A stretch of DNA of 64,000 bases from Oxyruncus cristatus (Eukaryota > Chordata > Aves > Passeriformes > Cotingidae). The stretch lies in contig VXAY01001956.1 in assembly GCA_013399855.1 (NCBI GenBank), forward strand, positions 1,119,068 through 1,183,067, read 5' to 3'. A program made the position numbers and the translations under genes. Below the pieces are notes generated by a model. That model worked only from the letters and a program-made list of their open reading frames with translations. It did no database searches and was not told the origin of the DNA. Of this stretch, positions 1-33,300 are shown piece after piece (position 1 is the stretch's first letter; every line of letters starts with the position of its first letter).

Positions 1-411
1 ATAAAATAGATGGAATAAGAGGATGCTCCAACACTGAAGAAAAGAAAGGAGGAAAGGATTTCTTGACAAGTGTTGAGACTGATTGGTAGGATTCCAACAG
101 CAAAGGCCATAGGTAGTAGGGAAGCATATGTACAACAATATATGTACAGTTTTTCCCATGTCTTCCACATTTTATAAGCAGGGACATGTTCCTAGTCAGT
201 GTGTTATAAATTAATAGAGCGTTTGAAATGAGAAAGTGATTTGATGTTGAAATAAAACAGTGGGATTTGTATGATGTTGTGTACAATAGGAAAAATTTGG
301 ATAACACTGTAGGTGCATGTTTGGAAAGAGAGTGGGGTAATCATGGCAGTGACTGAATGAAAAAGCAATGAAAATGTGGCTCTAATTTTTTCTTTCTTTG
401 AAAACAAATAG
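1..411 (+). other. ELP2: ELP2 intron, 3' part
   Basis: This is the end of the intron upstream of the first visible ELP2 exon. It finishes in a T-rich tract and the acceptor AAATAG at 406-411. No coding exon or recognisable repeat is visible in it. Confidence 0.8.
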
Positions 412-20883
<20,472 letters not shown>

Positions 20884-22176
20884 CAAAGGCAGCAGGCGTG
20901 TCTGTGCCAAACAGATTCACAATATTTTATGTCAACTTTTAGCCATTTTGGTTATTGAATTTTCTGTTTTCTGCTGTGGGAAACATCTGACATGGAACTT
21001 ATTAAAGCAACTGCGGTGGAAGTTTGAAATGTCAAATATTTTTATAATCCTGCAGTTCTGGGAATATGAAGTATTTGATATGTTTTGGTTGGTGGACATC
21101 CTGGAACTGAGGCATGGGAGGTGGGTATGGCATAGGAGAAGGATAATGAGACAGCTTTAATCACTGACTCCAAGGGTAGAGGTGGGAAGCTGGCGACACT
21201 TGGGTTCTTATGTGCTTGGGATTCCAAGTGGAGTACTGAATTTTTTTTAAAACTCCTATTCCTATCAAACTTTTACTGTCAATTGGCCTGCCAGGCTGAC
21301 ACTGTGTGTTTCAGCATGTGCAGTCAAACAAAGATCAGAGTTAAACGTACAGCTTTCTCTGATTGCCTTCTGAATGTGTATTACAGTCTTGGTCCAAGTC
21401 TTAGGCCACCTGACGTTAGAAGGAGTAGTTACGTCTCTGTGCTTGGACAGGCCTGTGTGTTTGATTTTATTCCTTTATTCTGCTGTGCAGAGTGCTGAGC
21501 TTGTGCTTCTTGGTCACGTGGGGCTTAGAGCCAAACTCATAGACCACTTAAATGTTCTGCTGTCTCCCCTGTGTACCAGTGAGCTCTCTCTGAAGAGAAT
21601 GCAATAGAAGAACCACCTCTTAATCTCTTGGAGGGCTGTGCCCTACAGTTTGGACTGGAAAAACTTACAGATATCACTAGGCAGGAGCTAAAAGGAGCCA
21701 GCCATTCCTTACCACTGCCTCTGGGCTCTTCCTGACTTTCAAGGGCTCCTTATCTGTTCAGGTGAAAATAGCTTAGTTGTCCAGTAGTGTTGTAATTTAA
21801 CTAGAATGTTACCAAGACAGTGAGTACTTCAAAAAGAAGCGTTTACCTCAGTAAGTCTTGTATCTGATTCCAAAGTCTAATTGAGAAATTAGTTAAACTT
21901 TGAGAATGAAATTCTTGTTATTCCAGAACCACTTACTACCTGGAACTGGTAGTGCAGAGGTAATTGGAATTGTGTCTAACTTTTTACTGTGCTGCATCTT
22001 CAAACTAAGAGTACAGTTCTTTCAGAGTGGGCCATGCTCTTTTCAGAATAATTCTAATTTATGTTTCAAACAATTTTGTATTTTAGCTTTTGCTTTTCAC
22101 AGTTCTGTTTTTCAACAATAAAAAAATCATCCTTTAAAATGGGGACAGAGGAATAAAATAATGACCTATTAATAAA
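20884..22176 (+). other. ELP2: ELP2 3' UTR, end uncertain
   Basis: This is the sequence after the ELP2 stop. Candidate poly(A) signals are ATTAAA at 21,001 (giving a UTR of about 140 bases) and AATAAA at 22,117, 22,152 and 22,171 (giving about 1.3 kb). The cluster of three AATAAA hexamers favours the distal end, but RNA data are needed to choose. Confidence 0.5.
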
Positions 22177-25100
22177 GGTGATTTGCTACATTTTACTTGT
22201 GCCTTACCCAGTGCTTTCCTCAGATGTGTGCTTTAAGCGTTTAAGCATTTGAGTAGTCTATTTTACTTGTCTGGGAATTTTTAAGCAGTTGTATCCTGGC
22301 AAGCAAAAGACATAACATCACTCATGAGGTTTCAAAAAGCTGCCAAAGGTGGAACTTCATTCTATGTCACAATTGTAATTTGGTGTCTTACCTCCTATTT
22401 GATAATCATACCAGATAATTCTTCCCAATACTAGTATGTCTTGCCATCTGGCCATTCTTATCTGTAGTCTAAAGTGAAACATCATATCAGTTGTCCCTCT
22501 CTTTTATTTGATGAAGTGCTGTCATTAAACAAGCATCAGCTGTTAGATGATTTAGTAATCCATTCCATTTCCCCTGGGACTTTTTGTGACTCAATCAAAT
22601 TAAATACCTCATTGTTCCAACTTTAAATACATCAGATTAGTCTGTTGGTCTCACAAGTCTAAATGTTTATAATAGACACTTTTAATTTTCGATTAAGTTA
22701 GAGGTTGTCAAGAGACACGTTGACACATTAATATTTTATGTATGATATTACCTTTGCTCACATATATCTTTGCTAAGCCTTTAGTGGGCATGACTTTTAC
22801 ATACACCTTTACCTTCTCAGTAAATCCACTAAAGTCTTTTAAAACCAGCCTGTAAATCAGCATTTAAAAAAAATTAAGAAACGAGCTGCTGGCCATATAT
22901 GCGGTGCTCAAATTCTCTGCTTTTTGTACAGTGCCATTGAAAATAGAGGTGAGAAAATTGATGAGATAAACTAAAGTTTTGCACAGAATATTCTAATATC
23001 TTTTGATACATCTGAGGTAAAACCATCCCATGAATATTGTGGATGCACATTATCAAAAGTATTTTACTGGCTTTATGCTTGTTCTGTGGAGACTTTGTGG
23101 ACAAGGATATGAATGAACTGTTTTATATAGTCAGACTTAAAGGAGGAAGATTGTCTTGTCTTACAGTAGAGATATCTGTGAAAAAGCAAGCAAAAAATGG
23201 CATGGATCTTGTTATTTATAATCTGAGATCTGTAACCAACATCAAATGGTTATTGAGGTGATCCAAAGCAATCTCAAGTCTTTCAGGCCAGAATGTAGGC
23301 ATCCTCAAGTCTGTGTTGGACCAAAAAGGCATGAAAACACTGACTTTAGAGGTGAGGATGCTGTGGTGTCCACTGGATCAGGAGGACAAAATGGGCTGTT
23401 TGTGTAAACTGGGAAGATGAGGGATGCTGACATGCAGCCCTAGGAACTTCGGCGTGGGCTCTACATGGCAGGTTCACTACACACTGCTGCTATTGATTGT
23501 GTTAATTTTTTTCAGTTATGAAATTGGAAAGAAGGAGTAGGTTACACATCATGCTAAGCCTTAAAAAAAATGTATAATTTTCTGCCATTGTCTGTCTTGT
23601 GGGCTGGGACTTCAGAAGTAACTAGAAGCTGTTGAAAATTTCAAGGAAGTCAATTATTGAACTCTAAGCTATTGAAAACATCACTTTGGTAACTCTGAGT
23701 AATCTCTGTTTTCCAAAATATTTAATGGGAAGAAATGAGAATGCACCGAGGCTCACTGCCAATTGCAGCTAATGCGGAGATGAGGGAAGAGGAGGCAGCA
23801 GCTGTGTCCTCATTTAGAATCAAATCTCACTTTAAAGAAGTGGCTGTTGCAAATAAGGAAACTTTAACTGAAAGGGGAAGCAAAAATATTACTTGCTCTG
23901 TTTTAGGGAGCATCTGGAGCTGTACAAAAAATGAGACAAAATCACTGACAGGACAAAACCCAGAATTTGCCTTTAGTGCCTTAGGAAGCTGGTGGAGGTG
24001 GGAGTTGTTGAACACAGTTTAATGATGCTCTACTACTGCTATTTTAGCAGCAGTACTGTATCAGGATCTACAGTGGTAGTTTTGGGGTGGCAAGGTACCG
24101 TGTTTACCCCATGACTTTCCCAGCCCTTGACCCTCCAACCAGTCCTGGTTTTGCCCTGTGAACTGGCACATCCTTGGAGAGTTGTGGGACATCCCTTCAG
24201 ACACTTCCCTGGCCAAGGGCTGCCTTTTTGCCCATGCCAGCCATCAGATTTTCTTATTCTGCTTCTGCCTTTGCTGGTAGAGAGCCTGAAGGGCTGTGGG
24301 CTCCCTTTGCCAGCCTCTGAGACTCTCACTCAAGCACAGTATGCGAGCAGTTTGTCCTCCATGGCACATACAAACTTTGCTAGCAGCATCCTTTTATTTT
24401 CTGCAGTAACTGATCTATGCTGTAATGCAATAATAATAAATAATGCAATAATAAAACTAGAAATGATCACTCGCTCTTTCTGGAGGCAATTTAGGGTAGA
24501 CCATGTGACAAAGCCTTATGCTGTACCATAATAACAGGGTTAGCTCCAGTACCCCGGGGTAGCTATGCCAACCATGTGTGCCCTGGACTTGAAGTCCTCT
24601 AAGAAAGCTCCACCATGTAAAAGTGTGTTTGCATGATTCAGCCAACAGTACTGCTCCACAGATGAGAGGGGGTGCTATGCCCAAGGTAATCACCATGTTA
24701 CGACAGACTCCAGCATAGAATGCAGCAGATCCCAACTGAAATAATGAGGGATGCAACAAAGAGATTTTTTACTGCAGAGGAGCTATTCCCCTTGAATCAA
24801 GAGCTTGTGCAAACACAGATCTTGTTCTGTTGCCTCATTTTGTTTTTTTTCTAAGCCTTTTCACTCTTTACTCACCCACCCTTCTTCTAAGGAGGTGGTT
24901 TGCCTTCTTAGTCCCTTCTCCATTCTTGCTGGCCCCTAAATCCTCATTTAATCAATCCTTATTTTCTCAACTGTCTCCTCTCTCTTCCTGTTGTTCTTGT
25001 AAAATAATCCTGTGCTTTCTAGTACCTGATCCTAAGAGAATTGATATGTATCAAGTATAACATCCTCTTGGTATTTTCTGTTCTGCTTTCTATGTCTCTG

Positions 25101-26186
25101 ATTCTTCCTTTGCTATGTTTTGGGCTTTTGGTATTTACACAGTCTGTCCAGTCTCATTACCTCCTTTCTCCCTGACAGCAAATTACTGGCATACGTGTGA
25201 GCAGCATTCCTCCCTTGCTGAAGCATAAGCTGTCTACCTGCCAGTGGGGGGAACTCTTCTCCTCCACAAAAATGAATTGACTGCAGTCCCCCCAAGGGAA
25301 GCTTTCCAAGTGCTTTTCAAGATGAAGCAATCGTTACGTTTGTCTTTCCATTTCATAATCTTGGAGAGTCTTCTTCCTATGAGTTATCACATCAAGATTT
25401 ACTTCTGAGAGAATATCTGTACTCCACAGATGCACTTTTTAGAGCATAGAAGCTTTCTGCTGTTAAAGTTCTTTGCTTTGACATGGTAGACAGTCCTGTA
25501 TTTGATTTTCTGGTTGGTAGTAGTTTTTGCCACTGTCCACAGAGAGCACCGAGCTGTGCCACACGTTGCTCTTTCTCTGCAGAAGAGGTTCAGCCAGAGA
25601 GGTTGAAATAGCTGCAGTTCAGAGTAGTGCCTGAGATGCCTGTAGGTTGCTCTGTGTAGGTCTTCAGGATAAGTCTGTCTGACCTACACAGTTGCTAAAG
25701 TTGCAATCTAGAAGCCTTCCAGGCATCCTTTGGTCAAACTTCTGCTTCTTCGGTGTGTGCTTACAGTCTCTTTATATCACAAACATGGCTGTGCCTTCAG
25801 TAAAGTTCTAGTTCACTAAACCCAATGGGAGTAGTTGAGGTGGGAGCCCCTTTACATCTGGTGAGCGTTGATTCAGGCTACTGGACCAGCCCTAGTGGAC
25901 CACCACAGCTACATGAAATGTCGTCTGTTAAACCTAATGAAAAGGTATAAATGTTTGTTTTGCTTAGCTACTGCTAGGCAAAGGCCTCCTTCAACTTTTT
26001 CTACCCACTGAAAAGAAACCCGGAGTGTTTTTCCTTGTAAGAAGTGTTGTCATAGCTCAAAACAACTCTGGGATGTGAAATTCTGCAATACCTATTAATT
26101 GTACAAAAGTGCACTTCCATAGGTTAATAGTACTGAAATTTTTTAGCTCGGACCTGAAATAAAAACAGAATGTGTTTCACAGAGCA
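22177..26186. other. Intergenic, nothing recognised
   Basis: AT-rich sequence follows the ELP2 3' end. Open frames here (for example around 24,127-24,531) are short, overlap on both strands and show no splice structure or known domain. I see no RNA gene or clear transposon. Confidence 0.5.
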
Positions 26187-26725
26187 ACAGGATCACAGGA
26201 TTATTAAAATTGGAAGGGAGCTCAGGAAATCTGTAGTCCAAGCTTCTGCTCCAGGCAGAGTCAGGTGTGAAATGGCACCAGGTTGCTCAGAGCTTCTTCC
26301 AATCTGGTCTTGAAAATCTTAAAGACTGGAGACCGCACAGTTGCTCTGAGCAACCTGTTTGACTGCTGACTGTCTTCATGGTGAAATCTTCTCTCAGTTC
26401 TGAACATCTTTTGTTTCAGTTTATGCCCTCTCTTACCTTCCTTCAGCTCAACACTGTGAAGAGCTGGGCTCCATCATCTTCACAGTCTCTGCCTAAGTAT
26501 CAGGACGTTCTCCCAGGTGCCTGCAAAGGCCCCTCTTCCCCAGCTGAACCTGCCCCATTCTTCTGCCTCCCCCTACTGGGCAACTGCTCCAGCTCCCTCT
26601 ACCTTGGTGGCCCTCTGCTGCACTTGCTCCCGTTTAGCATCATCTTTCCCATATTGGGAAGCTCCAAACTGGACAAGTACCCATGGTCTCATTACAGTAG
26701 TGTCTCATTACAGTGGTGTGTCTAA
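26187..26725 (-). mobile_element. CR1 LINE 3' fragment
   Basis: Read on the minus strand this is the 3' portion of a CR1 element. On the plus strand it begins ATCACAGGATTATTAAAATTGG-like, followed by GAAGGGAGCTCAGGAAATC, and runs through the pieces matching 'ctgggctccatcatcttcacag', 'ggtggccctctgctgcac' and 'ccaaactggacaagtac', which are typical of reverse-complement avian CR1. It is substantially diverged and has no intact reading frame. Confidence 0.85.
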
Positions 26726-27920
26726 AGTCTGTTGTACAGTTTCCTCCCCTACAAAGTTTCCTACACTATTGCTTTGCATGCACCTGACTGTGTGTGGTGG
26801 TGACACAATCCCAAGAGCAAGAGCTGCAGATTTTAATGTGTGTCTGCAGAGCTGGGGCCTTTTCTGTAGCCATTGTGCAGTGTGCTCCAACATCTCCGCC
26901 AGATGTGAACTCAGACATTGCTCTGACCACGTGGCAACACAGCTTCTGGGAACAAAAGAGCCCCCGTCACACTATTAACTCTCCTTACGCCATATTTCCA
27001 CCACTGGCAAGGTGGAAATGGCGGAATAAAGATGAGGTGTTTTGGCTCTGGCTGGAAGCTCTGCTTGTGCCTTGCCTCCATCTGAGTGTGGGGAGTCTGC
27101 AAGCAGGGAGCAAGGCACCCAGCCCAAGTTTTTGTCCAGAGCCCACAGCAGAGCTTCAGTCCATATTAAGTGTTTCCCTGTGACCTGGGGTGGCAAGAGC
27201 AGCCATTTGTTTAGATAATTAAGAGCTGGCTACACTACACACAGGAACTGTCATATTGGTTGTAAACCCAAACTGCCCCTCACCCCTACAAATTCTATAT
27301 TAAAAAAATTACTTATCATCTGTCTCAGAGGAGAAGAAATTGATGCTATTTAAAATGCCTAAACTGTGGTCATTTCGCTGAAAAATCAGTGAGTTGATTG
27401 CTTCCACATGCCAAGGGCCACCAGGTGGCAATATAAGAAAAAGGATAAGTGTGAATTTCCAGCACCTGTCATGTATACCCAAAAAATCAAAATAAATTAG
27501 AAATTTATCAATCAAACACAGGTATTTGGTCTCCTCTGAGATGTTTAAATGCAATGTTTCAGTGATAAGCATTTCTCATGAAACACTGGTTTTGATAGCA
27601 TTCTTTCTTCTGTTTTTGTCCTGCGGTCAGGAAACTGTCTGTAAACTTCAGAAAATCATGAGCACCTCCTAATCACACAGGGTCTTACTGTCTGCTGCAG
27701 ATATTCTCCCTCACTGCAACATATCAATCTGAAGAAGATTTTAAAAAATGGTAATTTTCTTGCTTTACCTTGTTGAAGTGTAAAATGGGACTTTTTTTCC
27801 TATGTGTGTTTTGTTGTCTGTGTTTTGTATTCTGAAAGGCTGTCTAACCATGCGGATGCCCCTGGGAAGGGTTTAAGCTAGTGAAGTCTCATGCACCTCC
27901 TGAAGGCAGCTGTGATTAGA

Positions 27921-28160
27921 TTAGAGGGTAGATTTAGATGAGATATTAGGAAGAAATTCTTTACTATGAGGGTGGTGAGGCACTGGAACAGGTTGCCCAT
28001 AGAAGTTGTGTGACCCATCCCTAGAAGTGTTCAAGGGCGGGTTGGATGGGGCTTTGAGGAGTGTGGCCTAGTGAGAGGTGTCCCTGTGTGCGGCAGGGAG
28101 GTTGGAACTTGATGGTCTTTAAGGTCCCTTCCAAGTCAAACCGTTCCATGGTTTTATAAT
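27921..28160 (+). mobile_element. CR1 LINE 3'-end fragment
   Basis: The sequence runs TTTAGATGAGATATTAGGAA, then AGGCACTGGAACAGGTTGCC, and ends GGAACTTGATGGTCTTTAAGG plus a degraded ATGGTTTTATAAT tail. This is the standard CR1 3' end. It is 5'-truncated, as is usual for the family. Confidence 0.9.
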
Positions 28161-28184
28161 TTGTAAGTAAAGAGTCACCATATT

Positions 28185-28640
28185 GGATCATATGATGAAA
28201 CTCTCCCAGACTCCAATGACTTGTGTTTCAGAAACATTTTCAACCAGAGGAAGAGCCCTAGTGCCTATTAGCTATTGAGGAATTTCCTTTTCCTTCCATG
28301 TATTTGTCCAACTGCTTTTTGAATCCATGCAAACCCATAATTCCCCCAGTGATTAGTGAGAAATCCTCAGGGAAATTAGAGGGAAATCCTCAGTCTCTGC
28401 CAATAAGAAGATACATCTCTCATGTGTTTTGAACATTTAATGACTCCTTGTTATTATATTAGAAAATGATTAGGGTTTTTTTTCACTGTCTTCTTGTTAT
28501 TCCTGATTTTATAGACCTTTAGTATATTTCCCACCCATGGATTTCTTTTCCAGATGAAGAGTCCTGCTGTAATTAAGTGTCCCTTTTATGGCAGGTGTAC
28601 TCTTCCTTTTATTGAACTTATTTCCTCTTCCTCAGGGCTA
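28185..28640 (-). mobile_element. Ancient CR1/L3-like LINE fossil
   Basis: On the plus strand it reads as a decayed reverse complement of the older amniote CR1/L3 type. Pieces near 28,301-28,330 (TTGTCCAACTGCTTTTTGAA), 28,510-28,575 (TAGACCTTTAGTATATTTCC then TTTTCCAGATGAAGAGTCCT) recall that consensus in the right order. It is much more diverged than the neighbouring CR1 copies, suggesting an insertion older than the bird radiation. The assignment is from memory of the consensus and is moderate. Confidence 0.5.
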
Positions 28641-29995
28641 TAAAATTTCTACCAAAAAAGAAGTATTTATTACTTGTTTTGCACCTTTTTATTTATATAT
28701 ATTTGTCTGGGAGGCTAGTCAACAAAACTTTGTACTGGCAAATAACTTTTCTTGTTTTGTTGGGGTTTTTTTCTTAAATAAGTCAAAACATTCTTATTTG
28801 AAACATTTAAGGTGTGTGATGATGTCTTTTGGGTATTTGTGACAGAATGTAGCAACTTGTCTTTGGACTGTTTTGTTCTTATGCCATGTAAATCATAAAT
28901 TGATTTTTCTAGTATCATTCTGCTCTGCAGTGACAAGTTGCAGAGGCCTCAGAATCACAGCACGGTGTGGAACGATTAGCACTTTCTGCTAAAGGGTAAA
29001 CCTAATACTAAAATAACAGGGTAGCTGCAACCCAAGACTGAAGGTACTGGCAGCATATGTTTGGGACGTCTGTGCAGCAGCTGATATTATGCCTCCTGCG
29101 TCTTTGCAGCTCCATCAAAGGATCAGTCAATCTCGGTGGTGAGAATCTCACTTATTGACTCAGTAAAAATAGAGGAGGCTGATGAGTGACTTTCCAGCCA
29201 CGTCAGGAGAGGGGTTTTCACACCGTGTGAAAGGCCTCCCAACAGACGTGGCAGATGCCGGAAACCTTTTCCAGTTGACCTTGCCAACAAAATTAGAAGA
29301 GAGGGAAAAGTCTCCATAGGATTTTACAGATTTAAAAACAAACAAATCATTGATTTTTTAAGTCTAGAGGAAAGTGCAGTTGCTGCTCAGCTTGTCCTTT
29401 TGCATAACATAGGAGGGAATTATTGTATCCTGTTGAGTTACTGAGCATGCAGTGACTTGTGGTTAACCAGGTTATCCAAGAAGATCTTTAAAAAGCAAAA
29501 GAATTTGGAAACATCTCCTTATTCCTCCACAGTTCGCTCACTATAATGTGAGGCTAAAACCCACTCAGTATAATGTGAGGCTAAAAGAGGTTCTCCAAAA
29601 GCAAGAAAGGGCTTGCAAGGTTGTGCTGTTGGTCTTAGAGTCTTGTTCTGTTACAGCGGTGGTGGGGTTAACTGATCATCTGTGAGACACCAACATGTGG
29701 TCTATTAGCCAATGACAGAAAACTACTACCCACTTTTCTCCATATGTGTTGAGGAAACAAATCAAAGTTTGGGTTCCCTATGTGTCTGAGAGGAAACAAA
29801 TGTCAGAAAAATTTTGCCCAGGCTTACCCCTATCCCCGCCTCTGATGGCTGTTTGGTTGTGGGTTAGAACTGGTGCTCCAGACACAGGCAATGAGCCAGC
29901 CCAAAGCAAACAAAAATGCCTGATTTCAGCCCGAACATAACTTCAGCGTGGCAGAATTGCAACAAATGAAGACGTTGCAGAGTTTTGAGACTTTC

Positions 29996-30312
29996 CTAAG
30001 AGTTCAATGTTTGCAAAACCCCTGCCCCTCCTGAGAGCAGACTGTACTCTGCCATGGTGATGACGATGATGTCTGCGTGGAGCCTGTTCTGCACCTTGTG
30101 CTTCTGCGTAGGTGTGGGAGAAAGGTGAACATATGCTTTTGAAGAAGCTGTCGTATCCCTGTTTCCTTCTAAAGGTGCCATATGTGGCTCTCTGAGTCAC
30201 CAGGACGTAGTTTACCCTGTGATAGGAGTAGCTCTTGACAGTGCTGTTGGTGCAGTAGGCTCTGAGGTCAATGTAGAGGTCGATGTACTTTTGGATCTGA
30301 GATTCATGTTCT
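29996..30312 (-). pseudogene. Unidentified coding-like stretch, frameshifted
   Basis: The minus strand gives an open stretch from about 30,312 downward containing IQKYIDLYIDLRAYCTNSTV and TYGTFRRKQGYDSFFKSI. Many codons end in C or G, unlike the AT-rich surroundings. Near 30,100 the GC3-rich signal shifts into another frame (HKVQNRLHADIIVITMAEYS) that ends in TAG. Upstream on the minus strand the frame is closed by stops. This pattern fits a decayed coding fragment or retrocopy, but I do not recognise the parent and chance remains possible. Confidence 0.25.
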
Positions 30313-33300
30313 ACACCATCCCTTCAGCTAGCGGTGGTGACAAGCCTAGTGTTCCTTCAGCTGGGCTGCAGGGGCTTGGGGTCATTCCTCTTTGGAGTCT
30401 TTTTCTTACAGACATAGTCCCACTTTTTCCTGCAGCCTGGTGGAAGCCCTTTTTTAGGCATGTACAATATCTTCTCAACAGCGTGGCATCTGAAACTGGC
30501 CAGTTATGACTTTGGTTGTGATGCCATTCCCATGTTCAAATCTTGAAGTTGTTTGCCATGTCTCATGGCAGTGTGTCAGCAGACAACCAAGTCACCCCAG
30601 TTTCTGAAAGCACACCGTGTCCCAGGCAGACGTTCTCTTTTTTGTCATCAGCTCTTGGCTAATCTAAACAATGTTCACTTCCCAAGTGGCACAGATATGC
30701 AAATGAACCTTTCATAGGATAATGGCAATATGAAGCTTTGCTAGCAGGCATTCACGACATGTGGAGGCATGTTGGTGCCAGATGCTTGCAGGGTTTTGGC
30801 TGTGCTATTCTCTTTTCCAGTAGGATAGTCAGTACCAGGCTATTTTGGGAGATCCACTGCAGGCCCAGATCAATGATTGGTGCTTCTTTAACAGCTTTAG
30901 GCAAAAGCACTCTCCAGGTTGCCACAGGATTAGCTGGCCCTTACACAGTGTTGTTCTGCCTCCTGAAGCCCTTGGCTTGTCTAGCTGCTGTGGAGTCCTT
31001 TACAAATACCAAACCAATGTCATGTTGCAACATCTCTGAGATGTGACAGTTTTTCATGACTCAAACAGAATGGTTCATCATTCTTAGTGAAACCTCCCGG
31101 GGAATCATGTTGTGATGGGATGAAAAGTAACAAAATCATCAGATTCTTCTGTCTTTTCCAACTAGGGTAAAAACTTGTACCACTGTATACAGTAATTTAT
31201 AATGATGTAAAAGCCACTCATACCAGTATTCATGGAACTGTATAATTTTTGCTTCTTTGTTTGTCAGGTTAAAAGTCTGCCTCATATACTGAGGTCTGTT
31301 GCTTTATCAGATAGAAGAGAACATCAATCTGCTTGCCCTTTTTCTTCTTTGAAGATTAAAGCTCACCTAAAACAGCTGAATTCAGTTTACAGTTGGCCAG
31401 CAGCAGCAGTAAAACTGAGATGGGTCTGGGGCTGGTGACCAAGCCAAACACTTAACCTTTGCTTGCATTCATGTCAGTTCAGAAAATGACAAGCTCACAC
31501 CCTAACCATGGAAACCCAGCACTTCCACTGCGGGGCAGCAGCCATGACAGGAAGAGATAGCTCATTGCTTTGGGAGACCAGAAAATGGAACTAAACTCAA
31601 ATGTCCCCTACACAGATGATCTTCTCCTAGTGCCCAGTATGGTATACTGGGAGGAAGAAAGCAGTAGCAGTTGTAATGCACTGTGGTTCATACGGACTTC
31701 CTTGGAGCGGAGACACCTCCTAAGACATGTGTGACTTTCAGGAAGTTCGTTGTCAGGAAGACAGGTTCCTTCTCATCCGCTGTCTTACTATTTGAGTGGC
31801 CACAAATTACTTGACCTGGGTTTCACCTTGGCATTCTGCTGTGAGCAAAATGGAATTACAAGAAGCACCTGGGACAGCAGGAGAGCCAAAATGTATTGTT
31901 GATGGCACAGTGGCTTTCAGTGTCCAAAGCTATCTGGGGACTCTTCTTCATTCTGCTCACCACAGAGATAATGCTTGCAGGCTAAAGCATCAAAATTTTT
32001 TCCTACACAGAGTAGAGACCTCTGCTACATCACTCTCTCACTGGGAAGATTCATGTTCTAACCCCTCTGCCCATGGAGCTGGGTGCTTTGCCTGTTTGTA
32101 TTTGGGATTGTTAGGGGCAAAGAAGAGCCCTGAGTGGAGTCTCCTCTCCCAGATCTCCCTATGTGTCCTTCTGTTGGGCAGCCAACCTGCTACTGCTTGT
32201 CCCATGGTGGGGTTCTTCACAAGTGCTTGGCGAATACCAGCATTTTGTGATTACTGTTACCCATTTGTGCCTCACAGTGTTGCTTTTTACTAGATCACGT
32301 TTGCTCCATAGACGTCTGTTTTAAATAAGCCCGAGTTGATGGTAAGTAGACAGAACATTTGAAGGGCCTTTTCTTGCATTTCTGACAATGCATGCAATTA
32401 TTCCAGCACCAGCATGACTGTTTTGTTTGCCAAATGCTGATCTGATTTATTGCTGAACTAGCTTGAAAAGTGGTACAGTTAATGACAGTCAGCTCCACCA
32501 TCTTTTCCTGATTGCCTATTATTGTCCTGAACCAGTTTAATTTTCTATTTTCCTTGTTAAAAATGTAGAAGGGGAACAAGAGGTTTTAGTCCTCAATATT
32601 AGACTATTGAGAATAGCCAGAATTTAATCTGGAAGGCAGAGCTCCAGCCTTGCTTTTTGGTAGTGACTCACTACATAAATTAAGCAGGATGGTCCCCAAG
32701 GCTTATACTTCTCATGCACTCTGCACCATGTTAGAAACATTAAAATATTAACGAGCTTTGGTCCCAGGGCAGCTCAATGCTCACTCAGCTCTGTTTTCAA
32801 GCTAGAATGCACTCCTTCTTTGGAGTCTGTAGTAAACTTCAGAAAACTTAGCCTGGAAGCCAGAGCCTCATCATTCAGCAGCACCTAAACTCCCTTCAAT
32901 TATTCAGAAGCCACTCTGAGACACTCTTTGGAGTCATGTTACAGATGTTTGTTGATATTATTATATATTTCATTAAATGGCACATCTCTCTGGCCCTCAA
33001 CAGTTCTTGTGAATGAGATTCCATTACCATTTCCACACAGCAATCTCACCACCTCATTCTCCCTAGCACCTTGAAACTATCAGTGTTGTTATGTTTATGT
33101 CACAAGGGTGAGCCCCTAAATATCTTAAAGTTGTTACTAGCTAGCTAGTGCTCCTAACACAGGAAAACCACAGAGATCAAGTTTCAAGAAGCAAAAGAGA
33201 GGAGGCAGCTGAAGGAATATACCTTTTTCTTTACCTGAATATTTCAAGAGGACCATTAGGTACTGGCCAGCTATCAAAATCTTGCTTTTTTTCTCACATG

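Noticed and set aside
26378..26978. Overlapping plus-strand open frames of 115 and 153 codons
   Set aside because: Much of both lies within or beside a reverse-oriented CR1 fragment and they read antisense to it.
31796..32293. 165-codon plus-strand open frame
   Set aside because: Composition and codon use match the surrounding noncoding DNA, no domain or motif is recognised and no splice context supports it.
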